A stretch of DNA of 33,716 nucleotides. It comes from Acidobacteriota bacterium (GTDB lineage Bacteria; Acidobacteriota; Holophagae; Thermotomaculales; Thermotomaculaceae). The stretch lies in assembly GCA_026986725.1 (NCBI GenBank), contig JALSOA010000003.1, positions 1-33,716 on the forward strand. Direction: 5' to 3'. The first letter of the stretch is position 1; each line of letters opens with the position of its first letter. Shown piece after piece: positions 1 through 7,208 of this stretch. Below the pieces are notes generated by a model. It saw nothing but the letters and a program-made list of their open reading frames with translations. It made no database searches and had not been told where the DNA came from. The position numbers and the translations under genes were made by a program.

Positions 1-1052
1 TTCTTTAACTCAACATCAAACTCAGGCCTCTCAGGCCTTGGGCCTATTAAACTCATATCTCCTTTCAAAACATTGTAAAGCTGAGGCAATTCATCAATCC
101 TCAATTTTCTTATTACTTTTCCAACTTTCGTAACCCTGTCATCGTTTTTTGTTGCCCATCTTGCACCATCCTTTTCAGCATCCTTTTTCATAGATCTGAA
201 CTTGTAAAGTATAAATTCCCTGCCATTTAATCCGCTTCTTTTCTGCTTAAAGATAATCTCTCCATCACTTTCTAACCTTATGGCAATTGCTGTCAACAGT
301 AAAACAGGGGATGAAAACACAAGCAAAAACAATGCCCCGAAAATATCAAGCAACCTCTTAGCAAAAATGTACAATCTTCTAAAAAAGTGTTCATAATGTC
401 TGTAAACATTGATATTCAAAAAGTAAGAAGGGGCTTCAATCAAATTCACAGGTACTTTTCTTAAAAAGAATTCAAAAAAATCTATATCAGTCATTACTTT
501 GTATCCCCTTAATTTCAATGAGATAAGCTGCTTCAGGTCATCGTCACCCATGTTAAATCCATCAGAAACAATTATAATGGTGTAAAAATCAATATCATTC
601 AATTGATCACAGGAATCTATGTTTATAACCTCAATCCCCTTTAAATCAGGAAGGTTAATGGCTCCTAAAACATAAACCCTTTTTTTGATGGAAGCAAACA
701 TCTTAAATAAAACGGAATACCTGAACATTAGATATAAAAAGGAAAACAGTCCTATCAAAAGGTAAATTTTACGCCCATAGGTTTTAAAAAAGATTACATA
801 GTTCACCAGAGCAGACAGAGAAAAGGAAAAGACTATGATCAAAAAGGATGTGTAAACAATGCTATATGGATAAGCAGTAGTTAACTCGTAACCATCAAAG
901 GTGTATATAAAAATCAGAAAAGAAAACACTATAACAAAGCCTTTGACCAGGGGCTCTTTCACCGGCGAATAAAAAGCACAGGTAAAGAACACAATAAAAC
1001 AAAGAATTAGAAGATCAATTATAAAAAAAACCCTTGCCCTTGCAAGATTCAT
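1..1052 (-). CDS. Sugar-phosphate (polyprenyl-phosphate) transferase, 3' end cut by window start
   Basis: Reverse-strand translation from the ATG at 1050-1052 gives 350 codons that stay open to base 1, so the C-terminus is missing. It begins MNLARARVFF, has four or so hydrophobic segments in the first ~115 residues, and then a soluble central region. The C-terminal bacterial sugar-transferase domain shows the hallmarks KRLLDIF, a membrane segment, QKRSGLNGREF, KFRSM, RIDELPQLYNVLKGD and SLIGPRPERPEF. Such enzymes move a hexose-1-phosphate from a nucleotide sugar to undecaprenyl phosphate, the first membrane step of exopolysaccharide or O-antigen assembly. An AGAAGG ribosome site precedes the ATG. 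It lies 51 bp downstream of galE on the same strand and is probably cotranscribed with it. The family is secure; the sugar is not known. Confidence 0.9.
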   Translation of the reverse strand, partial: MNLARARVFFIIDLLILCFIVFFTCAFYSPVKEPLVKGFVIVFSFLIFIYTFDGYELTTAYPYSIVYTSFLIIVFSFSLSALVNYVIFFKTYGRKIYLLIGLFSFLYLMFRYSVLFKMFASIKKRVYVLGAINLPDLKGIEVINIDSCDQLNDIDFYTIIIVSDGFNMGDDDLKQLISLKLRGYKVMTDIDFFEFFLRKVPVNLIEAPSYFLNINVYRHYEHFFRRLYIFAKRLLDIFGALFLLVFSSPVLLLTAIAIRLESDGEIIFKQKRSGLNGREFILYKFRSMKKDAEKDGARWATKNDDRVTKVGKVIRKLRIDELPQLYNVLKGDMSLIGPRPERPEFDVELK

Positions 1053-1103
1053 AAAAACCCTTCTAACTTTTTCCTCTCTATTTTACCAGAAAAAGGTTAT
1101 GTT

Positions 1104-2081
1104 CTAAAATTTAGGATTTAATTCCCAGTTCCAGGAGGTTTTTATTATAAATTCAAGGTCATCGTAACAGGGTTTCCACTTTAAAGTATCCAAAAGGTGT
1201 CTGTTGTTTGCCACCAATTCAGGGGCATCTCCAGCCCTTCTTGCAGTTTCAACAACCTTAAAGTCTTTCCCCGTGACCTTTTTCACCGTTTCAATAACCT
1301 CTTTCACGGAATAACCGTGTCCATAACCGCAATTGAAAACATCGCTATCATTTCCTTCAAGCAGGTATTCAAGCGCGTCAATATGTGCCTCTGCAAGGTC
1401 TGAAACATGTATATAGTCTCTTATACATGTCCCGTCAGGGGTATTATAATCCGTACCAAAAATCTCAAGGTTTTCTATTTCACCCTTTGCAGCCTTCAAA
1501 GCCCTGGTTATCAAATGGGTTGCCTTTCTATACTTTTGTCCTATCTCCCCATCAGGGTCAGCGCCGGCAACATTAAAGTACCTTAATGATACATAGTTAA
1601 AATCATAACTTCTTGATATATCCTGAAGCATCTTTTCCACAAAGGCTTTGGATTGCCCGTAAGGGTTAATGGGGTTCAACGGATAATTTTCATCAACAGG
1701 GGTTTTTTCAGGATTACCATAAACCGCTGCAGTTGAAGAAAATATAAGTTTGTTAATGCCACATTCAAGCATCACTTCAATAAGATTTATGGTATTGACA
1801 GTATTGTTTGAATAATACAACAAAGGTTTTTTTATTGATTCCTCAACCTCTATAAAACCAGCAAAATGGATTATTGCATCAGGTCTGAACTCTTCTATTA
1901 CACTCTTTAACTTGTCCCTTTCGGAAAGGTCTCCTTCAACGAGCCTTCCGTAAAGTATGGCTTCTCTATGACCTGTTGAAAGGTTATCGTAAACAAGAAT
2001 ATCGTAAGATCTTTTACTTAATGACTTAATTGTATGACTTCCAATATAGCCTGCACCGCCAACAACAAGTACCTTTCTCAT
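1104..2081 (-). CDS. galE: UDP-glucose 4-epimerase
   Basis: The 325-residue protein interconverts UDP-glucose and UDP-galactose using bound NAD, in the cytosol, supplying sugar for surface polysaccharide. Visible features are the N-terminal NAD-binding motif GGAGYIGSH (residues 8-16), the catalytic YGQSK (YxxxK) motif near residue 141, SSTAAVYG just before it (the catalytic Ser/Thr region), and RYFNVAGADPDG, typical of GalE rather than of other extended short-chain dehydrogenases. Length is slightly below the usual ~335 residues. ATG start, with GGAAGGG-like purines upstream. It sits between a family 2 glycosyltransferase and a sugar-phosphate transferase, consistent with a polysaccharide cluster. 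Confidence 0.96.
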   Translation of the reverse strand: MRKVLVVGGAGYIGSHTIKSLSKRSYDILVYDNLSTGHREAILYGRLVEGDLSERDKLKSVIEEFRPDAIIHFAGFIEVEESIKKPLLYYSNNTVNTINLIEVMLECGINKLIFSSTAAVYGNPEKTPVDENYPLNPINPYGQSKAFVEKMLQDISRSYDFNYVSLRYFNVAGADPDGEIGQKYRKATHLITRALKAAKGEIENLEIFGTDYNTPDGTCIRDYIHVSDLAEAHIDALEYLLEGNDSDVFNCGYGHGYSVKEVIETVKKVTGKDFKVVETARRAGDAPELVANNRHLLDTLKWKPCYDDLEFIIKTSWNWELNPKF

Positions 2082-2114
2082 ATATCTCTTACCCTTCCGT
2101 TCTCAATTCAATTT

Positions 2115-2120
2115 ATTATA
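2115..2120 (-). promoter_or_regulatory. Possible -10 element for galE
   Basis: On the minus strand the sequence reads TATAAT here, 34 bp upstream of the galE ATG. No convincing -35 hexamer lies 16-18 bp upstream, only T-rich sequence, so this may be a weak or secondary promoter inside the polysaccharide operon. Confidence 0.35.
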
Positions 2121-2239
2121 GAACAAAAGCCACATAAATAAATGATATTTATCACACTTCCATCTAAAAAATTTACCATTCTGCACCAATTATATATTTT
2201 AAAACAATAAAACAAAAAAATAAAATTAAAAAAATCACC

Positions 2240-2986
2240 TTAAATTCTCTTTAATATACCGTTAATCGCATAGTGAGCAAAATAATACATAGACTTAAAA
2301 AATCCGAGCCCTGACACCCTGTAATACATATCCCATGTACCATAAGCAGCCTTCAATTTATTTGCAGATATGTTTCCCTTATGAACCCTGTACTTAACAT
2401 AAGGTTTTTCAATTCCATAGGCAACAAACCCTCTTTTAAGAAGCCTAATCCATAATTCCGAGTCTTCCCTGGTGGTGTCTGCATTAAGGTGCAATTCCCC
2501 GGTTTTTTCAACATCAACCATTGAGGTTGAAAACCCAATACATGTACACTTTAAAAAAGTGTCTAAATCAACCACTGGCCTGGCTTTCACAATCTTACCT
2601 TTGAAATCTCCATCTTCGTTTATAAGCATAAAAGAAGTAAAAGAAATCACGGCATCCTTTTGCTTCATAAACGCAAGCTGCATCTCAAGTTTATCTTCAA
2701 GCCACACATCATCGCTATCCAGAAAGGCAATAAACCTCCCTTCAGCCTTTTTCAAAGCGACATTCCTTGCACCTGCAGGCCCGGAATTTTTTTTCAGGGA
2801 TATCACTTTTACCCTTTTGTCCCTTTTTTCGTACTCTTTTAATATTGAAAGGGAATTATCTGTTGAACAATCGTCTATCAAAATATATTCAAAATCCCTG
2901 TAACTTTGCCTCAAGACGCTCTCAACTGTATCAACAATATACTTTTCTCTGTTAAAAACCGGGGTAATAACACTGATCAACGGCAA
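2240..2986 (-). CDS. Family 2 glycosyltransferase (TTG start)
   Basis: This is a GT-A fold glycosyltransferase of 248 residues. It begins MPLISVITPVFN; further on it shows the nucleotide-sugar site YILIDDCSTDNS, GPAGARNVAL, and the metal-binding DxD region in FIAFLDSDDVW. ED near ADTTREDSELW is the probable catalytic-base region. The open frame runs on upstream to 3313 but that part does not resemble any glycosyltransferase and crosses the aro leader. A perfect AAGGAGG at 2992-2998 sits 5 bp before the TTG at 2984-2986, exactly where family homology begins, so TTG is chosen as start. It probably extends a surface polysaccharide; donor and acceptor are unknown. galE lies 158 bp downstream. Confidence 0.9.
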   Translation of the reverse strand: MPLISVITPVFNREKYIVDTVESVLRQSYRDFEYILIDDCSTDNSLSILKEYEKRDKRVKVISLKKNSGPAGARNVALKKAEGRFIAFLDSDDVWLEDKLEMQLAFMKQKDAVISFTSFMLINEDGDFKGKIVKARPVVDLDTFLKCTCIGFSTSMVDVEKTGELHLNADTTREDSELWIRLLKRGFVAYGIEKPYVKYRVHKGNISANKLKAAYGTWDMYYRVSGLGFFKSMYYFAHYAINGILKRI

Positions 2987-3013
2987 AACCGCCTCCTTTA
3001 TTACAGTGATAAT

Positions 3014-3041
3014 ATTATAATTGAAAAATGGGTTTTGTAAA
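3014..3041 (-). promoter_or_regulatory. Sigma-70-type promoter for the glycosyltransferase gene
   Basis: Minus-strand TTTACA (3036-3041), a 16-bp spacer and a perfect TATAAT (3014-3019), 27 bp upstream of the TTG start. Its -35 lies only 24 bp from the -35 of the divergent aro leader promoter, so the two transcription units share a compact divergent control region. Confidence 0.65.
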
Positions 3042-3065
3042 ACCAGTAAGACAGGCAAATTTCTA

Positions 3066-3093
3066 TTGACAAAGGGAGATTGTGTGATATTTT
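3066..3093 (+). promoter_or_regulatory. Sigma-70-type promoter of the Phe/Tyr (aro) operon
   Basis: TTGACA at 3066-3071 is a perfect -35 element. After a 16-bp spacer comes TATTTT (3088-3093), preceded by TGA (3085-3087), which supplies the TGn of an extended -10 promoter. Seven bases downstream lies 3100/3101, so the predicted first purine of the transcript is the A of the leader peptide ATG. The start site is inferred, not measured. Confidence 0.7.
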
Positions 3094-3100
3094 TTATAGC

Positions 3101-3166
3101 ATGATGGAAAGATGTAAGGAAACAGGCAGACAGTACTTTTATTTTTATTATTTTTATTTTAAATAA
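3101..3166 (+). CDS. Phe/Tyr-rich leader peptide of the aro operon attenuator
   Basis: A 21-codon frame beginning ATG ATG and ending TAA (3164-3166). After eleven ordinary residues (MMERCKETGRQ) come nine consecutive aromatic codons at 3134-3160: Tyr Phe Tyr Phe Tyr Tyr Phe Tyr Phe, then Lys and stop. The frame lies between a good promoter and two intrinsic terminators, ahead of genes for phenylalanine and tyrosine synthesis, which is the classical position of an attenuation control peptide such as those of the enterobacterial trp and pheA leaders. No Shine-Dalgarno sequence is correctly spaced from the ATG (AGGGAG at 3073-3078 is too far), and the predicted transcription start coincides with the ATG, so leaderless translation is likely. 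The TAT/TTT codons are A+T-rich, but the match between residues and pathway makes chance unlikely. Confidence 0.85.
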   Translation: MMERCKETGRQYFYFYYFYFK

Positions 3167-3179
3167 GGGCTGTCTGCTT
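3124..3179 (+). promoter_or_regulatory. Attenuator segments 1:2 (pause / anti-antiterminator hairpin)
   Basis: GCAGACAG at 3126-3133 (segment 1, inside the leader frame just before the aromatic codons) is exactly complementary to CTGTCTGC at 3170-3177 (segment 2, just after the leader stop). With flanking A-U and G-U pairs the helix is 11 bp (3124-3134 with 3169-3179). Its loop is the Tyr/Phe codon run. A ribosome stalled on those codons would cover segment 1 and release segment 2; a ribosome at the stop codon would cover segment 2. Confidence 0.75.
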
Positions 3180-3210
3180 AAAATATGCAAGCCGCAGGGC
3201 AGACAGCCCT
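3166..3210 (+). promoter_or_regulatory. Antiterminator hairpin, segments 2:3
   Basis: GGGCTGTCTGC (3167-3177) is perfectly complementary to GCAGACAGCCC (3199-3209); A3166 with T3210 adds a twelfth pair. The second strand of this helix uses the loop and parts of both arms of the first terminator, so the two structures cannot coexist. It would form when a ribosome stalls at the Tyr/Phe codons and frees segment 2. Confidence 0.78.
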
Positions 3211-3222
3211 GCGGCTTTTTTT
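3189..3222 (+). terminator. Intrinsic terminator 1 of the aro leader (segments 3:4)
   Basis: A ten-pair perfect stem, GCCGCAGGGC (3191-3200) with GCCCTGCGGC (3206-3215), loop AGACA, extended by two A-U pairs and followed by seven T (3216-3222). It lies 70 bp upstream of aroF, so it would stop transcription before the structural genes unless the antiterminator forms. Confidence 0.9.
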
Positions 3223-3236
3223 GTTTAAAAGCCGCA
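3210..3236 (+). promoter_or_regulatory. Alternative hairpin joining terminator 1 and terminator 2 (segments 4:5)
   Basis: GCGGCTTTT (3211-3219, the 3' arm and first T residues of terminator 1) is exactly complementary to AAAAGCCGC (3227-3235, the 5' arm of terminator 2), with a 7-nt loop; T3210 with A3236 can add a pair. It is not followed by a T run, so it is not itself a terminator. It can form only if terminator 1 is open, and it would block terminator 2. Whether this happens in vivo is inference. Confidence 0.5.
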
Positions 3237-3266
3237 AATCCAATCTTTAAGGTTTGCGGCTTTTTT
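3227..3266 (+). terminator. Intrinsic terminator 2 of the aro leader (segments 5:6)
   Basis: GCCGCAAA (3231-3238) pairs with TTTGCGGC (3253-3260), and two inner C-G pairs form across a bulged T3239; four A before and six T after (3261-3266) complete an intrinsic terminator. It lies 25 bp upstream of the aroF ATG, in tandem with terminator 1. Confidence 0.82.
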
Positions 3267-3291
3267 GTTTTAACACAAAAAGGGGGAAAAG

Positions 3292-4122
3292 ATGAACAAC
3301 CTGAAATTAACAAAGAAAAAAGGCAAAACCATTGTAAGGGTGGGCGATGTTGAAATTGGAAAGGATTTCGTAATAATGGCAGGACCCTGCTCCGTTGAAA
3401 GCGAGGAACAAATAATTACAATAGCAAAAGCGGTGAAAGAAGCCGGTGGCAATATTTTAAGAGGCGGTGCCTTCAAACCGAGAACATCGCCCTATTCCTT
3501 TCAGGGACTGGGATTGAAGGGATTGAAAATCCTTGCAAAAGCAAGGGAAATAACAGGGTTGCCAATAATAACAGAGGTTATTGACCCAAGAGATGTTCAA
3601 TGGGTTTCAGACTTTGTTGATATACTCCAGATCGGGGCAAGAAATATGCAGAACTTTTCACTTTTGAAAGAGGTTGGCAGGGTAAACAAACCTGTAATGC
3701 TAAAAAGGGGGATGCACTCAACCATTGTTGAATGGCTTTCCTGTGCAGAATACATACTCAATGAAGGAAACCCCAATGTAATTCTCTGCGAAAGGGGAAT
3801 AAGAAGCTTTGAAACATACACAAGGAACACCCTTGACATATCTGCTGTCTCAGTGGTTAAAACATTGAGCCACCTGCCGGTTATTGTTGACCCTTCCCAT
3901 GCAACGGGAAGACCTGAACTTATCCCCCCTATGAGCCTTGCATCTGTTGCATGCGGAGCAGACGGAATAATGGTTGAGGTTCACCACAAACCGGAAGAGG
4001 CTTTAAGCGACGGGGCACAGGCATTGCTTCCGGAAGAGTTTGAAACCCTTGTAAAGCAGGTTAGAAACCTTGTAAACTGTATGAAAGAGATTAGTCCTTA
4101 CTTTGTAAAGGAAAGGAAATGA
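3292..4122 (+). CDS. aroF: 3-deoxy-7-phosphoheptulonate (DAHP) synthase, type I-beta, short form
   Basis: This enzyme condenses phosphoenolpyruvate with erythrose 4-phosphate, the committed step of aromatic amino acid synthesis, in the cytosol. The 276 residues show AGPCSVES (30-37), [15 protein letters not shown] (58-72), IGARNMQ (114-120), KRGM (138-141), VDPSHATG (199-206) and the expected metal ligands Cys33, His203, Glu229 and Asp240. The barrel begins within about 25 residues of the N-terminus, so the ferredoxin-like regulatory domain that precedes it in Thermotoga-type enzymes (~338 residues) is absent, and Tyr/Phe feedback by that route is not expected. AGGGGG at 3281-3285 precedes the ATG. 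It is the first gene after the attenuator and overlaps aroA by 4 bp. Confidence 0.96.
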   Translation: MNNLKLTKKKGKTIVRVGDVEIGKDFVIMAGPCSVESEEQIITIAKAVKEAGGNILRGGAFKPRTSPYSFQGLGLKGLKILAKAREITGLPIITEVIDPRDVQWVSDFVDILQIGARNMQNFSLLKEVGRVNKPVMLKRGMHSTIVEWLSCAEYILNEGNPNVILCERGIRSFETYTRNTLDISAVSVVKTLSHLPVIVDPSHATGRPELIPPMSLASVACGADGIMVEVHHKPEEALSDGAQALLPEEFETLVKQVRNLVNCMKEISPYFVKERK

Positions 4123-5363
4123 TAAAGGTTTTACCATCAGAAATTTCAGGAACAATTAAAATAAACCCTTCAAAATCTACAACCCAGAGGGCTTATGCCG
4201 TTGCTTCACTTTGCAGGGAAAAGAGTGTAATAAAAAATCCGTCAAAAAGCAAAGACAGCCTCTCGTCTTTAAATATTGTAAAAAGAATGGGGAGCAAGGT
4301 TAAAGAACTTGAAAATACGGTTGAGATAACCGGTCTGCAAAAAGAGCCTGAAAAGAGTTTCAACTGCGGCGAATCAGGGCTTTGTATAAGGATGTTCACC
4401 CCCATTCTTTCCCTTTTTGAAAATGAGATTGAGATTTTAGGAGAAAAAAGCCTTTTAAAAAGGCCTGTTTATATGATGGAAGAGCCTTTAAAGAAACTTG
4501 GAGTTAAAATAGAAACAAAAAACGGCTTCCCCCCCATAAAATTAAAGGGGAAATTGAAAAGCGGAGAGGTTGAGATAGATGGTTCAATCACATCTCAATT
4601 TCTGACAGGGCTTCTTATTGCCTTAACCCAGACAAAAGGTTTATCCACTATCAAAGTAAAAAATCCGACAAGCAAACCATACATTGACCTAACTCTTGAT
4701 ATACTTGAAAAAGCAGGGGCAAAAATTGAAAATAAATGCTATGAGGTTTTCAAAATTTATCCATCAAGTTTTAAACCTTTAAACATTGAGATTGAAGGAG
4801 ACTTCTCATCAGCATGTTTTATGCTTGTTGCTGGGGCAATTGCAGGGAAAGTAAAGGTTGAAAACCTGAATCCCAATTCAAAACAGGCAGACAGAAGGAT
4901 CCTGGATGTTTTAAAACAAACAGGATGCAAAATAAATATGGGGGAAAACCTTATAGAGGTTGAGCAATCCGATTTAGAAGGCTTTTCAATTGATGTTGAA
5001 GACTGTCCTGACATTGTCCCATCTCTGATTCCCCTTGCAGCAAAGAGCAAAGCACCGTCAATAATTAAAAATATTGAAAGGTTAAGGTTCAAAGAATCAA
5101 ACAGGGTTGAGGGCATTGCCGAAGAGTTAAAAAAAATAGGTGTTGAAATAGAGGTAAAAGAAAACAGCATGGTAATTTACCCTTCAAATGTAAAGGGTGG
5201 AAGAGCAAGCTCAAGGGGAGACCATAGAATAGCAATGGCACTTGCAGTGTGCGGGCTTGTCTCCAAAAACGGAGTTGAGATTGAAAACCCTTACTGCGTA
5301 TCCAAGTCTTACCCTGAATTTTTCAACCATTTAAAAGAAATTAACGGGAAAATAATTATTTAA
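4119..5363 (+). CDS. aroA: 3-phosphoshikimate 1-carboxyvinyltransferase (EPSP synthase)
   Basis: It transfers the enolpyruvyl group of PEP to shikimate 3-phosphate. The 414 residues contain the shikimate-phosphate-binding [12 protein letters not shown] near residue 16, the PEP-loop equivalent [66 protein letters not shown] with the catalytic Asp, RLRFKESNR, and [10 protein letters not shown] near the C-terminus. Length is normal. The canonical G-N-A/S-G-T loop is altered to CGESGLCIR, so some divergence exists in the PEP loop. ATGA overlap with aroF implies translational coupling, and pheA starts 9 bp downstream. Confidence 0.95.
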   Translation: MIKVLPSEISGTIKINPSKSTTQRAYAVASLCREKSVIKNPSKSKDSLSSLNIVKRMGSKVKELENTVEITGLQKEPEKSFNCGESGLCIRMFTPILSLFENEIEILGEKSLLKRPVYMMEEPLKKLGVKIETKNGFPPIKLKGKLKSGEVEIDGSITSQFLTGLLIALTQTKGLSTIKVKNPTSKPYIDLTLDILEKAGAKIENKCYEVFKIYPSSFKPLNIEIEGDFSSACFMLVAGAIAGKVKVENLNPNSKQADRRILDVLKQTGCKINMGENLIEVEQSDLEGFSIDVEDCPDIVPSLIPLAAKSKAPSIIKNIERLRFKESNRVEGIAEELKKIGVEIEVKENSMVIYPSNVKGGRASSRGDHRIAMALAVCGLVSKNGVEIENPYCVSKSYPEFFNHLKEINGKIII

Positions 5364-5372
5364 GGGGGGAAA

Positions 5373-6437
5373 ATGAATCTTGAAAAGGTTAGAAAAGAGA
5401 TTGACACAATCGACTTTGAGATTATCAAGTTGATTAAAAGGAGAATGGAACTTGCATTAACCTCAAAGAAGTTTAAAGATAAGGTGTTTGACCCTGAAAG
5501 GGAAAAGAAGGTGCTTGAAAATGTTGTAAATTACGCACACGGTGTTATAAGCCCCCGGTTCACGAAGGAATTGTTCAATGTGATTTTAAAGGAAAGCAAG
5601 GAGCTTCAAAGCAGGGATTACAAACTTATAGCATTTCAGGGAGAACACGGTGCATACGGTGAAATATCAGTTGAAAGTTTCGATAAAAAAGGAATTGCAA
5701 TCCCCCTTAACACATTTGCGGAAGTTTTCCACGGAGTTGAGAAGGGATACTATGATTACGGGGTGGTTCCCGTTGAAAACTCACTTGGAGGCTCTATTTT
5801 AGATGTAAACAGCCTTCTTACAAAACACGATGTTTATGTTGTAAAAGAGATCCCTGTAAAGATTCAGCACAGCCTCCTTGTTTTACCTGATACAAATTAC
5901 AGAGACATCAGGGTTGTATATTCCCATCCTCAGGCTCTATCCCAATGCAAGAACTTTCTGGAAAGACACAACTTTGAAGCAAGGCCTTACTATGACACGG
6001 CAGGGGCTGCCAAGATGCTTTTCGAAGAAAAACTGGATTCGGCAGCGGTTATAGCAAACAAACTCTGTGCAAAACTCTATCACCTTGAAATCTTGATGGA
6101 AAACATTGAAGACCACTCTGAAAACATAACAAGGTTTTTCGTTATATCAAACAAACCGAAAACAAAAGGGGAAAAAACATCAATAATCTTTTCAACAAAA
6201 CACAAAGCGGGGAGTCTGTTTAAAATACTTGAGATCTTTGCAGAAAACAAAATAAATTTGACAAGGATTGAATCAATGGCAATAAGCGGGAAACCAAACA
6301 ACTATATGTTCTTCATTGACTTTGAAGGAAGCACAGAAGAAAGCAATGTGGAGAAAGCATTGAAACTTGTAAAGGGAAAAACCGAATTTTATAAATGGCT
6401 TGGAAGCTATGAAAAAGGGGCTATAGTATGCGAATAG
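5373..6437 (+). CDS. pheA: Bifunctional chorismate mutase / prephenate dehydratase (P-protein)
   Basis: It converts chorismate to prephenate and then to phenylpyruvate. The 354 residues are an AroQ-type chorismate mutase helix bundle (about 1-80), a prephenate dehydratase domain (about 84-262) with VVPVENSLGGS (131-141) and the catalytic TRFFVIS (253-259), and a C-terminal ACT domain (about 268-345). In most P-proteins the ACT domain carries GAL and ESRP motifs for phenylalanine feedback; here the equivalents read AGSL (279-282) and ESMA (300-303), so allosteric control may be altered. A GGGGGGAAA ribosome site precedes the ATG. It overlaps tyrA by 10 bp. Fusion type and length are normal. 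Confidence 0.95.
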   Translation: MNLEKVRKEIDTIDFEIIKLIKRRMELALTSKKFKDKVFDPEREKKVLENVVNYAHGVISPRFTKELFNVILKESKELQSRDYKLIAFQGEHGAYGEISVESFDKKGIAIPLNTFAEVFHGVEKGYYDYGVVPVENSLGGSILDVNSLLTKHDVYVVKEIPVKIQHSLLVLPDTNYRDIRVVYSHPQALSQCKNFLERHNFEARPYYDTAGAAKMLFEEKLDSAAVIANKLCAKLYHLEILMENIEDHSENITRFFVISNKPKTKGEKTSIIFSTKHKAGSLFKILEIFAENKINLTRIESMAISGKPNNYMFFIDFEGSTEESNVEKALKLVKGKTEFYKWLGSYEKGAIVCE

Positions 6438-7207
6438 CAATAATCGGCATGGGGAAGATGGGGAGATTCTTCAAAGAGATATTAAAAGGGTACAGCCTTT
6501 TTGTTTACGACATTGATGCAAAGAAACTTGAAAACATTGAGGGGAAAAACATAATTGTTTCCAGAAACCTTGAGGATATAACCGAATTCAACCCACACCT
6601 TGTTATAAATGCGGTAAGTTTAAAAAACACAATTGAGGTTTTCAAACAGATTGAAGAGTTTATATCCCCAAAAGTGACCATTGGAGACATTGCATCGGTG
6701 AAAGGGGACATTATAGACTATTACAGGAGAACAAAAAAACCATTCTTCTCAATACACCCTATGTTTGGGCCCACCTTTGCAGACCTTGAAAAAATCAAAG
6801 GGGAATGCGTGGTTATTATGGAGGAATCAGACAGTAACGCAAAAGAATTTTTCTCAACCCTGTTTGAAAATTTAGGGCTAAAAATATACCACTTTTCCCT
6901 TGAAGAACATGACAGGACAATGGCCTATTCATTAACCCTTCCATTTGTTGCAACCTTTATATTTGCAGGGTGCATTGACATTAAAACAGTGCCGGGAACC
7001 ACCTTCAAAAAGCACCTTGAAATAGCAAGAGGGCTTTTAAGCGAGGACAACTTTCTTTTAAGCGAAATCCTTTTTAACAAACACTCGGTTAAAGAGATAA
7101 ACAGGGTTCAATCGCAATTGGAGTATTTAAAACACATAATAAACCAGAAAGACAGCGAAACAGCCTTTGATTACTTAAACAGTTTAAGGAAAAACATAGA
7201 GGGGTAA
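6428..7207 (+). CDS. tyrA: Prephenate dehydrogenase
   Basis: It oxidatively decarboxylates prephenate to 4-hydroxyphenylpyruvate with NAD(P). The 259 residues start with a Rossmann dinucleotide site GMGKMG (7-12), followed by the family motif HPMFGPTF (110-117) and EEHDRTMAYSLTLPF (from residue 159) with a conserved His. It resembles the dehydrogenase half of proteobacterial T-proteins but has no fused chorismate mutase and no ACT domain, so it is shorter than many TyrA proteins. Arogenate specificity cannot be excluded. Its start lies inside the end of pheA, and the next gene begins one base after its stop codon, so coupled translation is likely. Confidence 0.92.
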   Translation: MRIAIIGMGKMGRFFKEILKGYSLFVYDIDAKKLENIEGKNIIVSRNLEDITEFNPHLVINAVSLKNTIEVFKQIEEFISPKVTIGDIASVKGDIIDYYRRTKKPFFSIHPMFGPTFADLEKIKGECVVIMEESDSNAKEFFSTLFENLGLKIYHFSLEEHDRTMAYSLTLPFVATFIFAGCIDIKTVPGTTFKKHLEIARGLLSEDNFLLSEILFNKHSVKEINRVQSQLEYLKHIINQKDSETAFDYLNSLRKNIEG

Positions 7208-7208
7208 T

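Noticed and set aside
2472-2903. 143-residue plus-strand frame inside the glycosyltransferase gene
   Set aside because: It is the antisense shadow of a well-supported gene, with no ribosome site and no family-like motifs.
3101-3291. T-box or other riboswitch in the aro leader
   Set aside because: No T-box sequence, specifier-loop layout or recognisable aptamer is seen; the leader peptide with aromatic codons and the exact alternative helices explain the region better.
2987-3313. N-terminal extension of the glycosyltransferase frame through the aro leader
   Set aside because: The extra ~109 residues match no glycosyltransferase, cross the promoter, leader peptide and both terminators, and a perfect AAGGAGG plus TTG marks the real start at 2986.
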